A DNA stretch of 64,000 nt from Rhizobiales bacterium Y(2018) (GTDB lineage Bacteria > Pseudomonadota > Alphaproteobacteria > Rhizobiales > Aestuariivirgaceae): NCBI GenBank assembly GCA_005502925.1, contig SCPD01000009.1, positions 62,001-126,000 of the forward strand. The letters are read 5' to 3'. Positions 54,045 to 63,667 of the stretch are shown in pieces. Numbering within the stretch: the first letter of the stretch is position 1; the number at the start of each line of letters is the position of its first letter. Below the pieces are notes generated by a model that saw only the letters and a list, made by a program, of their open reading frames with translations, had not been told where the DNA came from and ran no database searches. The position numbers and the translations under genes are program-made.

Positions 54045-54599
54045 TTACTGAGGCGACTTGGGGTCGTCCTGAATCATGTGTTTGGTCATCATTGGCGCCT
54101 GGGACAGGGCGAAGACCAGCGTGACCGGCAGAAGGGCTACCTTGAAGTTCACCCATGTGTCGGTCGTGACCATGCGCCACACCACTTCGTTGACGATGGC
54201 GACGAAGATGAAGAAAATTCCCCAGCGTATGGTGAGCGCGCGCCATCCCGCCTCGGTCATCTTGATGGCTTCACCCATGACATATTTGAGGAATGTCTGT
54301 CCAAAGAGCAAACCGCCGAGGAGAAGCACCCCGAACAGGGCATTGATCAAAGTGACTTTCACTTTGATGAAGGTTTCGTCATGCAGCCACAGAGTGAGCA
54401 CGCCAAAAACAGCGACGAAACCGGCGCTGATCAGCGGCATGACCGCGAGCTTGCGGGTGAGGATCCACGAAAGCAGCAAAGCAACCACCGTCGCCGCCAT
54501 GAAGATGCCGGTGGCCCAGAAGATTCCGGCGAGCCAGTTGGACAGGAAGAAGGCGACCAGCGGGCCGGCTTCGATGAGGATTTTGACCAGAGGGTTCAT
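54045..54599 (-). CDS. yciB: Inner-membrane septation protein YciB
   Basis: The 184-residue protein begins LVKILIEAGPLVAFFLSNW and has five to six membrane helices. WGIFFIFVAIVNEVVWR and TTDTWVNFKV are conserved family blocks. The family is linked to septation and envelope integrity. Its ATG overlaps the ftsY stop by four bases. Confidence 0.93.
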   Translation of the reverse strand: MNPLVKILIEAGPLVAFFLSNWLAGIFWATGIFMAATVVALLLSWILTRKLAVMPLISAGFVAVFGVLTLWLHDETFIKVKVTLINALFGVLLLGGLLFGQTFLKYVMGEAIKMTEAGWRALTIRWGIFFIFVAIVNEVVWRMVTTDTWVNFKVALLPVTLVFALSQAPMMTKHMIQDDPKSPQ

Positions 54600-55672
54600 T
54601 CGGCAAGTCCTGCTATCGCGCGGGAGAACGCCTCGGCGTCGAAGGGCTGCAGATCCTCGATCTGCTCGCCGACGCCGATGGCATGGATGGGAAGCTTGAA
54701 ACGCTCGGCGATGGCGACCAGGATGCCGCCGCGCGCAGTGCCGTCGAGCTTGGTCATGATGAGTCCGGTGACGCCCGCAACCTTGGTGAAGACGTCGGCC
54801 TGCGAGATCGCATTCTGACCAGTAGTGGCATCGAGCACCAGCAACACAGCATGTGGTGCCGTCTCGTCCTGTTTCTTGATGACGCGCACCACCTTGTCGA
54901 GCTCGGCCATGAGATTGGCCTTGTTCTGAAGGCGCCCGGCGGTGTCGATGAAGAGAATGTCGGCGCCGTCGGTCCTGGCCTCTTTCATCGCGTCGAAAGC
55001 GAGACCGGCGGCGTCGGCGCCGGTCGGGCGGGAAATGACCTTGGCGCCGATGCGCTTGCCCCAGACGGTGAGCTGCTCGATCGCGGCGGCGCGGAACGTG
55101 TCGCAGGCTGCGAGGACGACCGAATGACCCTCGCGCGCCGCGATGGCGCCGAGCTTGCCGATGGTCGTCGTCTTGCCGGCGCCGTTGACGCCGACGACGA
55201 GGACGACGAAAGGCTTCTGGGTGCCGAAATTGAACGGAACCTCGACCGGCTTCAGGACCTTCGCCACTTCGCCGGCGAGAATGGTCTTCACTTCCTCGGG
55301 CTCGATCTCCTTGTCGTAACGCCCGGCCGAGACCGCCTTGATGATGCGGCCGGTCGTCTCGACACCGAGATCGGCCTGGATCAGCGCGTCCTCCAGCTCC
55401 TCGAGCGTCGCCTGATCGAGCTTGCGCTTGGTGAAGATGGCGCTGATCGATCCGGTGAGCGAACGGGAAGATTTCGCCAGACCGTCCTTGAGCCGGCCGA
55501 ACCAGCTGCCGCGCGGTTGCGGCGGCGGCACAGGATCGGGCGTGTGGGCTATTTCCGGTTCGGGCTCCGGTTCCGGGGCGGCTGCGGCCGGAACTTCCGG
55601 CTCCGGTTGTGGCGCCGCATCATTGGTGCGATCTGGTCCTCGGCTGAAGAGTTTCTTGAAGAAGCCACTCAT
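54596..55672 (-). CDS. ftsY: Signal recognition particle receptor FtsY
   Basis: The 358-residue protein has an acidic, proline- and alanine-rich N-terminal A domain (EPEPEVPAAAAPEPEPEPE) and then the NG GTPase: GVNGAGKTTTIGKLG (P-loop), DTFRAAAIEQL, DTAGRLQNKANLM, and TKLDGTARGGI. It docks ribosome-SRP complexes at the membrane; its partner Ffh is encoded at 61568. It overlaps mtaB and yciB by four bases each. Confidence 0.97.
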   Translation of the reverse strand: MSGFFKKLFSRGPDRTNDAAPQPEPEVPAAAAPEPEPEPEIAHTPDPVPPPQPRGSWFGRLKDGLAKSSRSLTGSISAIFTKRKLDQATLEELEDALIQADLGVETTGRIIKAVSAGRYDKEIEPEEVKTILAGEVAKVLKPVEVPFNFGTQKPFVVLVVGVNGAGKTTTIGKLGAIAAREGHSVVLAACDTFRAAAIEQLTVWGKRIGAKVISRPTGADAAGLAFDAMKEARTDGADILFIDTAGRLQNKANLMAELDKVVRVIKKQDETAPHAVLLVLDATTGQNAISQADVFTKVAGVTGLIMTKLDGTARGGILVAIAERFKLPIHAIGVGEQIEDLQPFDAEAFSRAIAGLAE

Positions 55673-56931
55673 GCGGCCAGGCTCGCCTCGAGATGCTCAG
55701 GCCCGCGTCCCGTCACCATGGCGCGCACGATGGCGCCGGCATTCATGCGCTGCACAAATTTGACCGCGGCGAAATGCTCGGTCCGCCCGGTGCTTTCGGT
55801 CTCGATCAGGATCGAGCGCGAGGTGCCGACTTCCTGGCCGAGGAACGCATCGAGGCGCTGCTTGCCCTTTTCACGCAATTGCCGGGCGCGCTCCTGGATG
55901 ACCGGCTTCGCCAGTTGCGGCATGCGCGCCGCCGGCGTGCCGGGCCGGGGTGAGAAGGGGAAGACATGCAGATAGGTGAGGCCGCATTCCTCGACGATCT
56001 TCAGCGAATTCTCGAACATCGCCTCGGTCTCGGTCGGGAAGCCGGCGATGATGTCGGCGCCGAAGACGATGTCGGGGCGCAGCTTGCGCACCTCGTTGCA
56101 GAAGTCGATCGAATGATCGCGGAGATGCCGGCGCTTCATGCGCTTCAGGATCATGTCGTCACCCGCCTGGAGCGAGAGATGGAGATGCGGCATCAGCCGC
56201 TCCTCCTCGGCGATCGCCTGCATGAGATCGGGATCGGCCTCGATCGAATCGATCGAGGACAGACGCAGGCGCTTCAGCTCCGGCACCGCCTTGAGGATGC
56301 GGCGCACCAGATTGCCGAGGCGCGGCGTGCCCGGCAGGTCGGCGCCCCAGGAGGTGATGTCGACGCCCGACAGGACGATCTCGGAATAACCATTGGCGAC
56401 AAGGCGGCGGATCTGCTCGACCGCTTCGCCTGCCGCCACCGAGCGAGAATTGCCGCGTCCGAAGGGAATGATGCAGAAGGTGCAGCGGTGGTCGCAGCCA
56501 TTCTGGATCTGCACGAAGGCGCGGGTGCGTTCGGAGAAGCCCTCGATCATGTGGAGCGCCGTCTCGCGCACCGCCATGATGTCGTTCACCTTGACGCGCT
56601 CTTCGCCGGCAAGTCCGAAATCGGCGAAACGGTAATTGCGGGCGTCGAGCTTTTCCTGATTACCGAGCACCAGATCGACTTCCGGCATCGCGGCGAACAT
56701 TTTTGGATCGGTCTGGGCGGCGCAGCCGGTGACGATGATGCGCGCTTCCGGGTTCTCCTTGCGGGCGCGGCGGATGGCCTGGCGCGCCTGCCGGGTGGCC
56801 TCGGCCGTCACCGCGCAGGTATTGAAGATGACCGCGTTTTGAAGACCGGCTTTCTCGGCCTCATCGCGCATCACTTCCGATTCATAGGCATTGAGGCGAC
56901 AGCCAAAGGTGATGATGTCCGGCTTCGACAT
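55669..56931 (-). CDS. mtaB: tRNA threonylcarbamoyladenosine methylthiotransferase MtaB
   Basis: The product is 420 residues from the ATG at 56931; a GTG six bases upstream is also possible. The N-terminal methylthiotransferase domain has cluster cysteines in TFGCRLNAYES, FNTCAVTAEA and VTGCAAQTDP. The radical SAM motif is NGCDHRCTFCIIPFGRG. A C-terminal TRAM-like region follows. It adds a methylthio group to t6A37 of tRNAs. The stop overlaps the ftsY start by four bases. Confidence 0.95.
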   Translation of the reverse strand: MSKPDIITFGCRLNAYESEVMRDEAEKAGLQNAVIFNTCAVTAEATRQARQAIRRARKENPEARIIVTGCAAQTDPKMFAAMPEVDLVLGNQEKLDARNYRFADFGLAGEERVKVNDIMAVRETALHMIEGFSERTRAFVQIQNGCDHRCTFCIIPFGRGNSRSVAAGEAVEQIRRLVANGYSEIVLSGVDITSWGADLPGTPRLGNLVRRILKAVPELKRLRLSSIDSIEADPDLMQAIAEEERLMPHLHLSLQAGDDMILKRMKRRHLRDHSIDFCNEVRKLRPDIVFGADIIAGFPTETEAMFENSLKIVEECGLTYLHVFPFSPRPGTPAARMPQLAKPVIQERARQLREKGKQRLDAFLGQEVGTSRSILIETESTGRTEHFAAVKFVQRMNAGAIVRAMVTGRGPEHLEASLAA

Positions 56932-56933
56932 GA

Positions 56934-57791
56934 TCACACCGCAAGATGAGCGGGCAGCACACCCTCATATTCATATGTGACGGGACCGGTCATCAGGATG
57001 TGATCGTCGGCCTCGCGCCATTCGACGAGGAGATCGCCGCCCGGCAAAGTCACGGTGGCCTTGCGATGCGTGAGCTTGATGCGGGCCGCCGCCGCGAGGA
57101 CGGCGCAGGCGGCCGTGCCGCAGGCGCGGGTCAGGCCGGCGCCGCGCTCCCATACTTTCAGCGTGATGTGATCCTTGGCGTCGACCCGGGCGAGCGAGAT
57201 ATTGGCGCGCTCGGGGAAGAGCGGATGATGTTCGAGCATAGGCCCCGCCTTGGCGAGATCGACGACGGCGAGGTCCTTCACCCAGAAGATGCAATGCGGA
57301 TTGCCGACATTGATGACCGACGGCGAGTGGATCAGCGGCGCATCGATGGGGCCCAACTGCAATTCGATGTGGCGGGTATCGGCGAAGGGCTCCGACAAGG
57401 GGATATCCTGCCAGCCGAAACGGGGGGCGCCCATATCGACCCTCACCAGCCCGTCGCCGGCCTTCTCGCAGGTAAGGTAACCACCCAGGGTGTCGATGGT
57501 GGCGACCGTCCGGCGCTTCTCCGCAAACAGCATGTCAGCTATGCAGCGGGAGGCGTTGCCGCAGGACTCGACCTCGAAGCCTTCATTATTCCAGATGCGC
57601 ATGCGCACGTCGGCCGTGCTCGAGGGCTCGAGGACGATGAGCTGATCGCAGCCTATGCCGGACTGGCGATCGGCGATAGCGCGCGCCTGTTCAGGGCTGA
57701 TCGACAAAGGACGCAAGCGGGCGTCGAGCACGACAAAGTCATTGCCGAGCCCGTTCATCTTGCGGAAGTCCATGGGAGCCAACCCGTTCAT
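56934..57791 (-). CDS. dapF: Diaminopimelate epimerase
   Basis: The product is 285 residues from 57791; an ATG at 57773 (MDFRKMNGLGNDF) would give 279 and matches the usual family start slightly better. The two catalytic cysteines are in EVESCGNASRC and TRACGTAACAVLAA. It converts LL- to meso-diaminopimelate for lysine and peptidoglycan. It is the first gene of the dapF-mtaB-ftsY-yciB operon, an order common in Rhizobiales. Confidence 0.96.
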   Translation of the reverse strand: MNGLAPMDFRKMNGLGNDFVVLDARLRPLSISPEQARAIADRQSGIGCDQLIVLEPSSTADVRMRIWNNEGFEVESCGNASRCIADMLFAEKRRTVATIDTLGGYLTCEKAGDGLVRVDMGAPRFGWQDIPLSEPFADTRHIELQLGPIDAPLIHSPSVINVGNPHCIFWVKDLAVVDLAKAGPMLEHHPLFPERANISLARVDAKDHITLKVWERGAGLTRACGTAACAVLAAAARIKLTHRKATVTLPGGDLLVEWREADDHILMTGPVTYEYEGVLPAHLAV

Positions 57792-57897
57792 GGCCGGTTT
57801 ATATGGTGAAAGCTTCGGGAAAGGCTAGCCTTTTGCTAACTCTTAGGCAAAGTTTCTGCCATAGAGCCGCCACGATGCGGCCATATCCGGGGTCACC

Positions 57898-58740
57898 ATG
57901 ACCGCAAATCCTACGGATGGTGCATTCACTCCTGCGCAGCAGGGGGAAGCCCAGCAGCAATTCGGCACCGCCGGCGTCGCCCCCCTGGACCGGCCCAGTG
58001 CTCTCACCCGCTTCTTCATGGGCATCGTCGCCAAGGCGGAGAAGCTCAATCTGAAAAGCGCCAAGCTCGGCAACCCGCCGGTCTACGACAACAAGGTCTT
58101 CCCGTGGGTGGCCGAGATCGAGAAGGCCTATCCGGCGATCCGCGCCGAACTCGAGCGGGTGCTGGTGCGCAAGTCGGAGCTGCCGAACTTCCAGGATATT
58201 TCCTCCGACGTGAAGACGATCAGCACCGATCAGGGCTGGAAGACCTTCTTCCTGCTCGCCTTCGGCATGAAGTCGGAACAGAATATCGCGCAGTGCCCCG
58301 AGACCTGGAAAGCCGTGCAGCATATTCCGGGGCTGAAGACCGCGATGTTCTCGATCTTCGAGCCGGGCAAACATCTCCCCGCCCATCGCGGCCCCTATAA
58401 TGGCGTGCTGCGCCTCCATCTCGGCATGATCGTGCCGGAGCCGCGCGACAAGATCGCCATCCGGGTGGACAAGCAGATCTGCCATTGGAGCGAAGGCAAG
58501 GTCCTCATATTCGACGACGCCTATGAGCATGAAGCCTGGAACCATTCCGACAAGACACGGGTGGTGCTGTTCGTCGATTTCGTGAAGCCGATGCGTTTCC
58601 CGGGCAATGTCGTCAACTGGCTGCTGATGAACATCGCGCTGTTCACGCCCTTCATCCGTGAGGGCCTGGACAATCACAAGGAATGGGAAAAGCGCTTCTA
58701 CGCGGAAGCCGAAAAGCTGCGTAATCAGCCGAAGGGCTGA
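57898..58740 (+). CDS. Aspartyl/asparaginyl beta-hydroxylase-family protein (LpxO-like)
   Basis: The 280-residue protein has the double-stranded beta-helix iron site of the family: PAHRGPYNGVLRLHLGM with the first His and the 2-oxoglutarate-contacting Arg, and DDAYEHEAWNHSDKTRVVLF with the second His. The C-terminal hydrophobic segment (NVVNWLLMNIALFTPFI) suggests membrane association. The closest known role is LpxO, which 2-hydroxylates a fatty acyl chain of lipid A, but peptide hydroxylation is possible. It diverges from dapF. Confidence 0.85.
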   Translation: MTANPTDGAFTPAQQGEAQQQFGTAGVAPLDRPSALTRFFMGIVAKAEKLNLKSAKLGNPPVYDNKVFPWVAEIEKAYPAIRAELERVLVRKSELPNFQDISSDVKTISTDQGWKTFFLLAFGMKSEQNIAQCPETWKAVQHIPGLKTAMFSIFEPGKHLPAHRGPYNGVLRLHLGMIVPEPRDKIAIRVDKQICHWSEGKVLIFDDAYEHEAWNHSDKTRVVLFVDFVKPMRFPGNVVNWLLMNIALFTPFIREGLDNHKEWEKRFYAEAEKLRNQPKG

Positions 58741-58815
58741 CTCATCAACCGCCGCGATAGATCCATCAAATAAATTTGCTGGACGGAAGCTCGGCCGACT
58801 GGCCATCTGCCGGGC

Positions 58816-60075
58816 ATGACCAGCATTTCCGCCCCGACCCGAGACAGCACCCGCCACGTCAATCCCTGGATCGTCGTGTGGCTGTGCTTCTCCGTGCTCT
58901 CCATCGTGATGTCGGCGCGCCAGGTCGTCGCCATCATGACCGACGACTGGACGCGCACACTCGGCTGGTCGAAGACCTTCATCAGCTCGGGCCAATCGGT
59001 GGCGCTGGTGATGATCGCCATCGTGGCGCCGATCGCCGGCAATCTCGCCGACCGCTATGGCGCGAGGCTCATGCTCACGGTGGGGTTGCTGGTCGTGGCG
59101 GCCGGCCTGATGATCTTCGCCGCCTATCCGATCGCCGCACTTTATATTATAGGCTACGGTCTCGTCGGCGGCGTCGGCTTCGCCACCGCCAATATGCATC
59201 TGATCTCGACCGCCGTCGCCAAGCTGTTCACCGAGCAGCGGGGCCTCGCGACCGGCATCGCCAATTCGGGCGCCACCGCCGGGCAGTTCATCACCGTTCC
59301 TCTGGTCACCGCTGGGCTTGCTTATGTGAGCTGGCGCTGGAGCATCCTGGCCGTGGCGGTGGTCTGCCTGGTGATGGCGGCGGTCATCTGGGTGGCCCTC
59401 AGGCCGGCGGCAGGCGCGAATGCAGCCGAGAAGGAAGCCCTGGCCGAACCGCAGGAAGCCCTGTGGACGCGGCTCAAATTCCTGCTCACCAATCCGACCT
59501 TCCACATTCTCTATTGGAGCTTCTTCATCTGCGGCGTCACCACCACCGGCGCCATCGAAACGCATTTCCTGCCCTATGCCGCGTTCTGCGGCTTCCCGCC
59601 GGTGCCGGCCTCGGGCGTCTATGGCGCCGTCATGGCCATCAATCTCGCCGGCATGTTCCTGGCGGGCTGGCTCACCGACAGGGTCAACCGGCCGTTGCTT
59701 CTGGGCTCCATCTATATCGTGCGCTCGTTCTCCTTCCTGGTGCTGATGCAAGTGGGCACCAGCTACGAGATGCTGATCCTGTTCGCCTTCATCTATGGCA
59801 TCTTCGACTATTCGACGGTGCCGCCGACGGCGAGCCTCGCCGCCTCGCATCTGGGGCTCAAGATCATGGGGCTCGCGATGGGGCTCATCAGCGGCGGTCA
59901 TGCGCTGGGCGGCGCGCTCGGCTCCTTCATGGGCGGTTATCTGTTCGACCTCTTCGCGCGCTATACGGAAATGTGGTGGGCCGCCTTCGGCACCGCGGTG
60001 CTCGCCGGCATCATGGTCTTCTTCCTGAAAGAGGACCGGCCGGTGAAAAGGTTAATATGGGCACAAGCGAGTTGA
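58816..60075 (+). CDS. MFS transporter
   Basis: The 419-residue protein has twelve predicted helices. The loop 2-3 motif GNLADRYGARLMLTVG is the MFS A motif, and TDRVNRPLLLG is its partial copy in the second half. A charged central loop (GANAAEKEALAEPQEALWTR) separates the halves. It resembles oxalate/formate-type or monocarboxylate MFS members, but the substrate is unknown. Confidence 0.93.
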   Translation: MTSISAPTRDSTRHVNPWIVVWLCFSVLSIVMSARQVVAIMTDDWTRTLGWSKTFISSGQSVALVMIAIVAPIAGNLADRYGARLMLTVGLLVVAAGLMIFAAYPIAALYIIGYGLVGGVGFATANMHLISTAVAKLFTEQRGLATGIANSGATAGQFITVPLVTAGLAYVSWRWSILAVAVVCLVMAAVIWVALRPAAGANAAEKEALAEPQEALWTRLKFLLTNPTFHILYWSFFICGVTTTGAIETHFLPYAAFCGFPPVPASGVYGAVMAINLAGMFLAGWLTDRVNRPLLLGSIYIVRSFSFLVLMQVGTSYEMLILFAFIYGIFDYSTVPPTASLAASHLGLKIMGLAMGLISGGHALGGALGSFMGGYLFDLFARYTEMWWAAFGTAVLAGIMVFFLKEDRPVKRLIWAQAS

Positions 60076-60145
60076 GGTCTTGCCTAAAGGCGACTGAAGC
60101 TACATTCTGACGTAGCGGGAGTGGGCTTCCCTGCGGGGGCTCGTC

Positions 60146-61381
60146 ATGACGTCAGCAACAGATGTTCTCATTGTCGGCGCCGGCGCTGCGGGCCTAGGCG
60201 CCGCCAAGGCGCTCGCCGCGCAAGGCAAAAGCGTGCGCGTGCTCGAAGCGCAGAACCGCATCGGCGGACGCGCTTTTACGGTCACCGATAAATTCGGCGT
60301 GCCCTTCGACTGGGGCTGCGCCTGGCTCCATGCCGCCGACCGCAATCCGTTCTTCGACGACGGCATCGCGCAGGGCGTGACGCTCCAGCATCACGATCTC
60401 AATCTCGACCGGCTCTATTTCGGGGCGCGGCGCGCCACCGCGATCGAAATGGCGAAATTGTTCAAGGCCGATTTCGAGCTCGCCCGCATCCTCGAGCACA
60501 AGACCGCCAAAGGCGATCGGCTCGCCGAGCTCATCGAGATCGGCGCGGTGGGGGCGGCGGCCGCGACCTATACCGGCCCCATGGATTTCGCTCAGGATAC
60601 GGATGAAATCTCGGTGGCCGATCTCATGGCGGCGGCAGATCTCGATCCCAATTTCCTGGTGCGCGAAGGCTTCGGTTCGATCGTCGCCCATTGGGCGAAG
60701 GACGTGGCCGTGGAGCTCGAGACTCCGGTACGACGATTGCGCTGGGACGGTCCCGGCGTCGTCGCCGAGACGCCACGCGGCGAGATCAAGGCCAAGGCGG
60801 CGATCGTCACCGTGTCGATGGGCGTGCTGGCCTATGGCGGCTTGCGTTTCACGCCCGAGCTGCCCTTGCCGCAGGAAGAGGCCATCCACAATCTGCCGAT
60901 GGGACTCCTGACCAAGATCCCGCTCGAGATCAAAGGCGACCGGCTCGGCCTCAAGCCCTTCGAGGACATTCTCATCGAGCGCCACGGGCATCACGACGTC
61001 TATTTCCTCTGCTTTCCCTTTGATTGCGATCTGGTCGTCGGTTTCGTCGGCGGCGACTTCGCCTGGGAGTTGTCGGCGGCGGGGGAGGCGGCGGCGGTCG
61101 ATTTCGCGCTGCAGAGCCTCACGCGCAGCCTCGGCTCGGACATCGAGAAGCGGATCGGGCGGACTGCCATGACCGACTGGGGCGCCAATCCCTGCACCCG
61201 CGGCGCCTATGCGGCTGCCCGGCCGGGCTTTGCCGGGGCGCGCAAGGCCTTGATGGAGCCGGTGGGCGAGCGCATCTATTTCGCCGGCGAGGCGCTGGGC
61301 GGGTCGCTGATTCAGACCTGCGCCGGGGCCAGGCTCTCGGGCGAGGCGGCGGCACTCCAGGTCTGCCGGCACCTCAAATAG
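60146..61381 (+). CDS. Flavin-containing amine oxidase-family protein
   Basis: The 411-residue protein has an N-terminal FAD motif VLIVGAGAAGLGAAKALAAQG with LEAQNRIGGRAFT (the GGR motif), and a C-terminal YFAGEALGGSLIQTCAGARLSGE, which contacts the flavin. It lacks a signal peptide. Typical members oxidise amines or polyamines. The gene lies between the MFS transporter and ffh and has no clear pathway partner. Confidence 0.9.
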   Translation: MTSATDVLIVGAGAAGLGAAKALAAQGKSVRVLEAQNRIGGRAFTVTDKFGVPFDWGCAWLHAADRNPFFDDGIAQGVTLQHHDLNLDRLYFGARRATAIEMAKLFKADFELARILEHKTAKGDRLAELIEIGAVGAAAATYTGPMDFAQDTDEISVADLMAAADLDPNFLVREGFGSIVAHWAKDVAVELETPVRRLRWDGPGVVAETPRGEIKAKAAIVTVSMGVLAYGGLRFTPELPLPQEEAIHNLPMGLLTKIPLEIKGDRLGLKPFEDILIERHGHHDVYFLCFPFDCDLVVGFVGGDFAWELSAAGEAAAVDFALQSLTRSLGSDIEKRIGRTAMTDWGANPCTRGAYAAARPGFAGARKALMEPVGERIYFAGEALGGSLIQTCAGARLSGEAAALQVCRHLK

Positions 61382-61400
61382 GGCGATCCGGGTCCCAGAA

Positions 61401-61429
61401 TTGACATTTGCGGGCCGTTTCCCTAGAAC
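61401..61429 (+). promoter_or_regulatory. Sigma-70-type promoter for ffh
   Basis: TTGACA (61401-61406) is a perfect -35 box, and TAGAAC (61424-61429) is an acceptable -10 box, separated by 17 bases. It lies 139 bases before the ffh ATG and just after the oxidase stop, giving a leader that includes the small hairpin AAGACG-CTTGAA-CGTCTT at 61444-61461. Confidence 0.6.
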
Positions 61430-61567
61430 ACCCCTCGAATTTCAAGACGCTTGAACGTCTTCAGGCCTTATCACACATGGGACATGATCCCGGGAGGTGA
61501 TGAGCCGGCATCCGGCAGCGCGTGGCGCCCCCGGGTGTTTTTGCGTTTGGGCGAAAGGACTTAGGGT

Positions 61568-63139
61568 ATGTTTGACACACTGCAAGAGCGGCTTTCCGGC
61601 ATTCTCGACAAGCTCACCGGGCGTGGTGCGCTGTCGGAGGCCGATGTCGACACGGCGATGCGCGAGGTCCGAAGGGCCTTGCTCGAAGCCGACGTGGCGC
61701 TCGAAGTGGTGCGCGGCTTCATCGACAAGGTGAGGGAGCGGGCGGTCGGCGCCGAGGTGGTCAAATCGGTGACCCCCGGCCAGATGGTCGTCAAAATCGT
61801 CCATGACGCGATGGTCGAGACGCTGGGCTCGGAAGGCTCCGCGCTCAATCTCAGGGCCTCGCCGCCGGTGCCGATCCTGATGGTCGGCCTGCAGGGCTCG
61901 GGCAAGACGACCACCACCGCCAAGATCGCCAAGCGCCTGCAGGAGCGCGAGAAGCGCAAAGTGCTGATGGCCTCGCTCGATACGCGCCGTCCGGCGGCGC
62001 AGGAACAGCTCGCCATTCTGGGCCAGCAGACGGGCGTCGAGACGCTTCCCATCATCAAGGGCCAGACACCGATCGAGATCGCCAAGCGGGCGATGTCGGA
62101 AGCCCGCCGCGGCGGCTTCGACGTCGTCATGCTCGACACCGCCGGCCGCCTCCATATCGACGAGGAGCTTCTCGCCGAAGCCGCTGCCGTGCGCGACATC
62201 GCCAAGCCCAATGAAACGCTGCTCGTCGCCGACGCGTTGACCGGCCAGGACGCCGTCAATCTGGCGAAGAGTTTTGATGAAAAGATCGGCATCACCGGCA
62301 TCGTGCTGACCCGTATCGACGGCGATGGCCGCGGCGGTGCGGCGCTGTCGATGCGCGGCGTCACCGGCAAGCCGATCAAGCTCATGGGTACCGGCGAAAA
62401 GCTCGACGGGCTCGAGGATTTCCATCCGCAGCGCATCGCCGGGCGCATTCTCGGCATGGGCGACGTCGTCAGCCTCGTCGAGAAGGCGGCGCAGTCGATC
62501 GACGCCGAGAAGGCGAAGCGCATCGCCGAGCGGATGAAGAAGGGCGCCTTCGATCTCGAGGATCTCGCCGATCAGTTGAACCAGCTGCAGAAGCTCGGCG
62601 GCATGTCGGGCATGATGGGTTTGCTGCCCGGCATGGGCAAGATCAAGAAGCAGCTCGATGGCGTCGATCTCGATAATTCTGTGCTGAAGCGCCAGATGGC
62701 GATCATCGGCTCGATGTCGAAATTCGAGAAACGAAACCCGAAAGTCATGAACGCGTCGCGCAAGAAACGCGTGGCGGCGGGCTCGGGCACCAAGGTCGAA
62801 GAGATCAATCGCTTGCTCAAGATGCATATCCAGATGGCGGATATGATGAAGAAGATGGGCGGCAACCGCGGCCTGATGAGCCGCATGTTCGGCGGTAAGG
62901 GCGGGCCTGATGCGGCCGAGCTCGAAAAGATGCAGGCCGAGCTCGCCAAGATGGATCCCAATGCGATCCCGGCCGAGCTCAAGGACATGATGCAGGGTGG
63001 TGCTCTGCCCGACATGCCGAAACTGCCGGCGAGCCTGCCGGGTCTCGGCGGCGTCAAGCTCCCCGGCCTCGGCGGATTGCCGGGCCTTGGCGGCGGCTCA
63101 CCCTTCAAAGGCTTGCCGGGGCTCGGCAAGAAAAAATGA
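61568..63139 (+). CDS. ffh: Signal recognition particle protein Ffh
   Basis: The 523-residue protein has the N domain, the GTPase G domain (GLQGSGKTTTTAKIAKRL, DTRRPAAQEQL, DTAGRLHIDEELL, TRIDGDGRGGAAL) and the methionine-rich M domain (GGMSGMMGLLPGMGKIKKQ and later MQIADM-like helices) that binds 4.5S RNA and signal peptides. The C-terminus is extended by a proline-glycine-leucine-rich tail (LPGLGG repeats). It works with FtsY. It is followed one base later by a GNAT gene. Confidence 0.97.
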   Translation: MFDTLQERLSGILDKLTGRGALSEADVDTAMREVRRALLEADVALEVVRGFIDKVRERAVGAEVVKSVTPGQMVVKIVHDAMVETLGSEGSALNLRASPPVPILMVGLQGSGKTTTTAKIAKRLQEREKRKVLMASLDTRRPAAQEQLAILGQQTGVETLPIIKGQTPIEIAKRAMSEARRGGFDVVMLDTAGRLHIDEELLAEAAAVRDIAKPNETLLVADALTGQDAVNLAKSFDEKIGITGIVLTRIDGDGRGGAALSMRGVTGKPIKLMGTGEKLDGLEDFHPQRIAGRILGMGDVVSLVEKAAQSIDAEKAKRIAERMKKGAFDLEDLADQLNQLQKLGGMSGMMGLLPGMGKIKKQLDGVDLDNSVLKRQMAIIGSMSKFEKRNPKVMNASRKKRVAAGSGTKVEEINRLLKMHIQMADMMKKMGGNRGLMSRMFGGKGGPDAAELEKMQAELAKMDPNAIPAELKDMMQGGALPDMPKLPASLPGLGGVKLPGLGGLPGLGGGSPFKGLPGLGKKK

Positions 63140-63140
63140 C

Positions 63141-63647
63141 ATGGCTTATCCAGAATTCGAGACGGAAAGACTGCGCTTGCGCCAGTGGCGCGAAAGCGAC
63201 GTCGATCCGTTTCTCGACTTCTATCGCGATCCGCAGTCGGTCGCGGTCTATGACAGCGGCGCTGTCACGCGCAGCGATGTCTGGCGCCGTGTCGGGCTGT
63301 TCATCGGCCATTGGACCTTGCGGGGCTATGGCCCGTGGGCGCTCGAAGACCGCACAACCGGAAAATTCGCAGGCCATAGCGGCCTATGGTTTCCCGATGG
63401 CTGGGGCGATCCGGAGATCGGCTGGGGCGTCATGCCAGAATTCCGCGGCAAAGGATACGCGCGCGAAGCGGCGGAACGCGCCCGCCAGCATGGCTATCGC
63501 ACGCTCAAGCTGCCGCGCCTCGTCAGCTACATCAATCCCAGCAACACGGCCTCGCAACGCGTCGCCGAGAAGCTCGGCGCCAGACGGGAAGGTGAATTCC
63601 TTCTCCATGGCACAAATCACCATGTCTATCTGCATTCCCAATACTGA
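63141..63647 (+). CDS. GNAT acetyltransferase, RimJ/RimL type
   Basis: The product is 168 residues from the ATG at 63141, one base after the ffh stop. [21 protein letters not shown] is the usual start of RimJ/RimL-like enzymes. [21 protein letters not shown] is the acetyl-CoA loop, and [17 protein letters not shown] closes the fold. The target may be a protein N-terminus or a small molecule. It is wedged between ffh and rpsP, which are often adjacent in Rhizobiales. Confidence 0.9.
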   Translation: MAYPEFETERLRLRQWRESDVDPFLDFYRDPQSVAVYDSGAVTRSDVWRRVGLFIGHWTLRGYGPWALEDRTTGKFAGHSGLWFPDGWGDPEIGWGVMPEFRGKGYAREAAERARQHGYRTLKLPRLVSYINPSNTASQRVAEKLGARREGEFLLHGTNHHVYLHSQY

Positions 63648-63667
63648 AACATCCAAGGAGAACTAGA

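Noticed and set aside
57799-59901. A 700-codon minus-strand frame across the LpxO-like and MFS genes
   Set aside because: Same reasoning; the plus-strand genes carry diagnostic motifs and the minus frame does not.
61382-61567. A 4.5S RNA gene in the ffh leader
   Set aside because: The stretch has a promoter and a small hairpin, but I could not find the conserved SRP RNA apical loop motifs.
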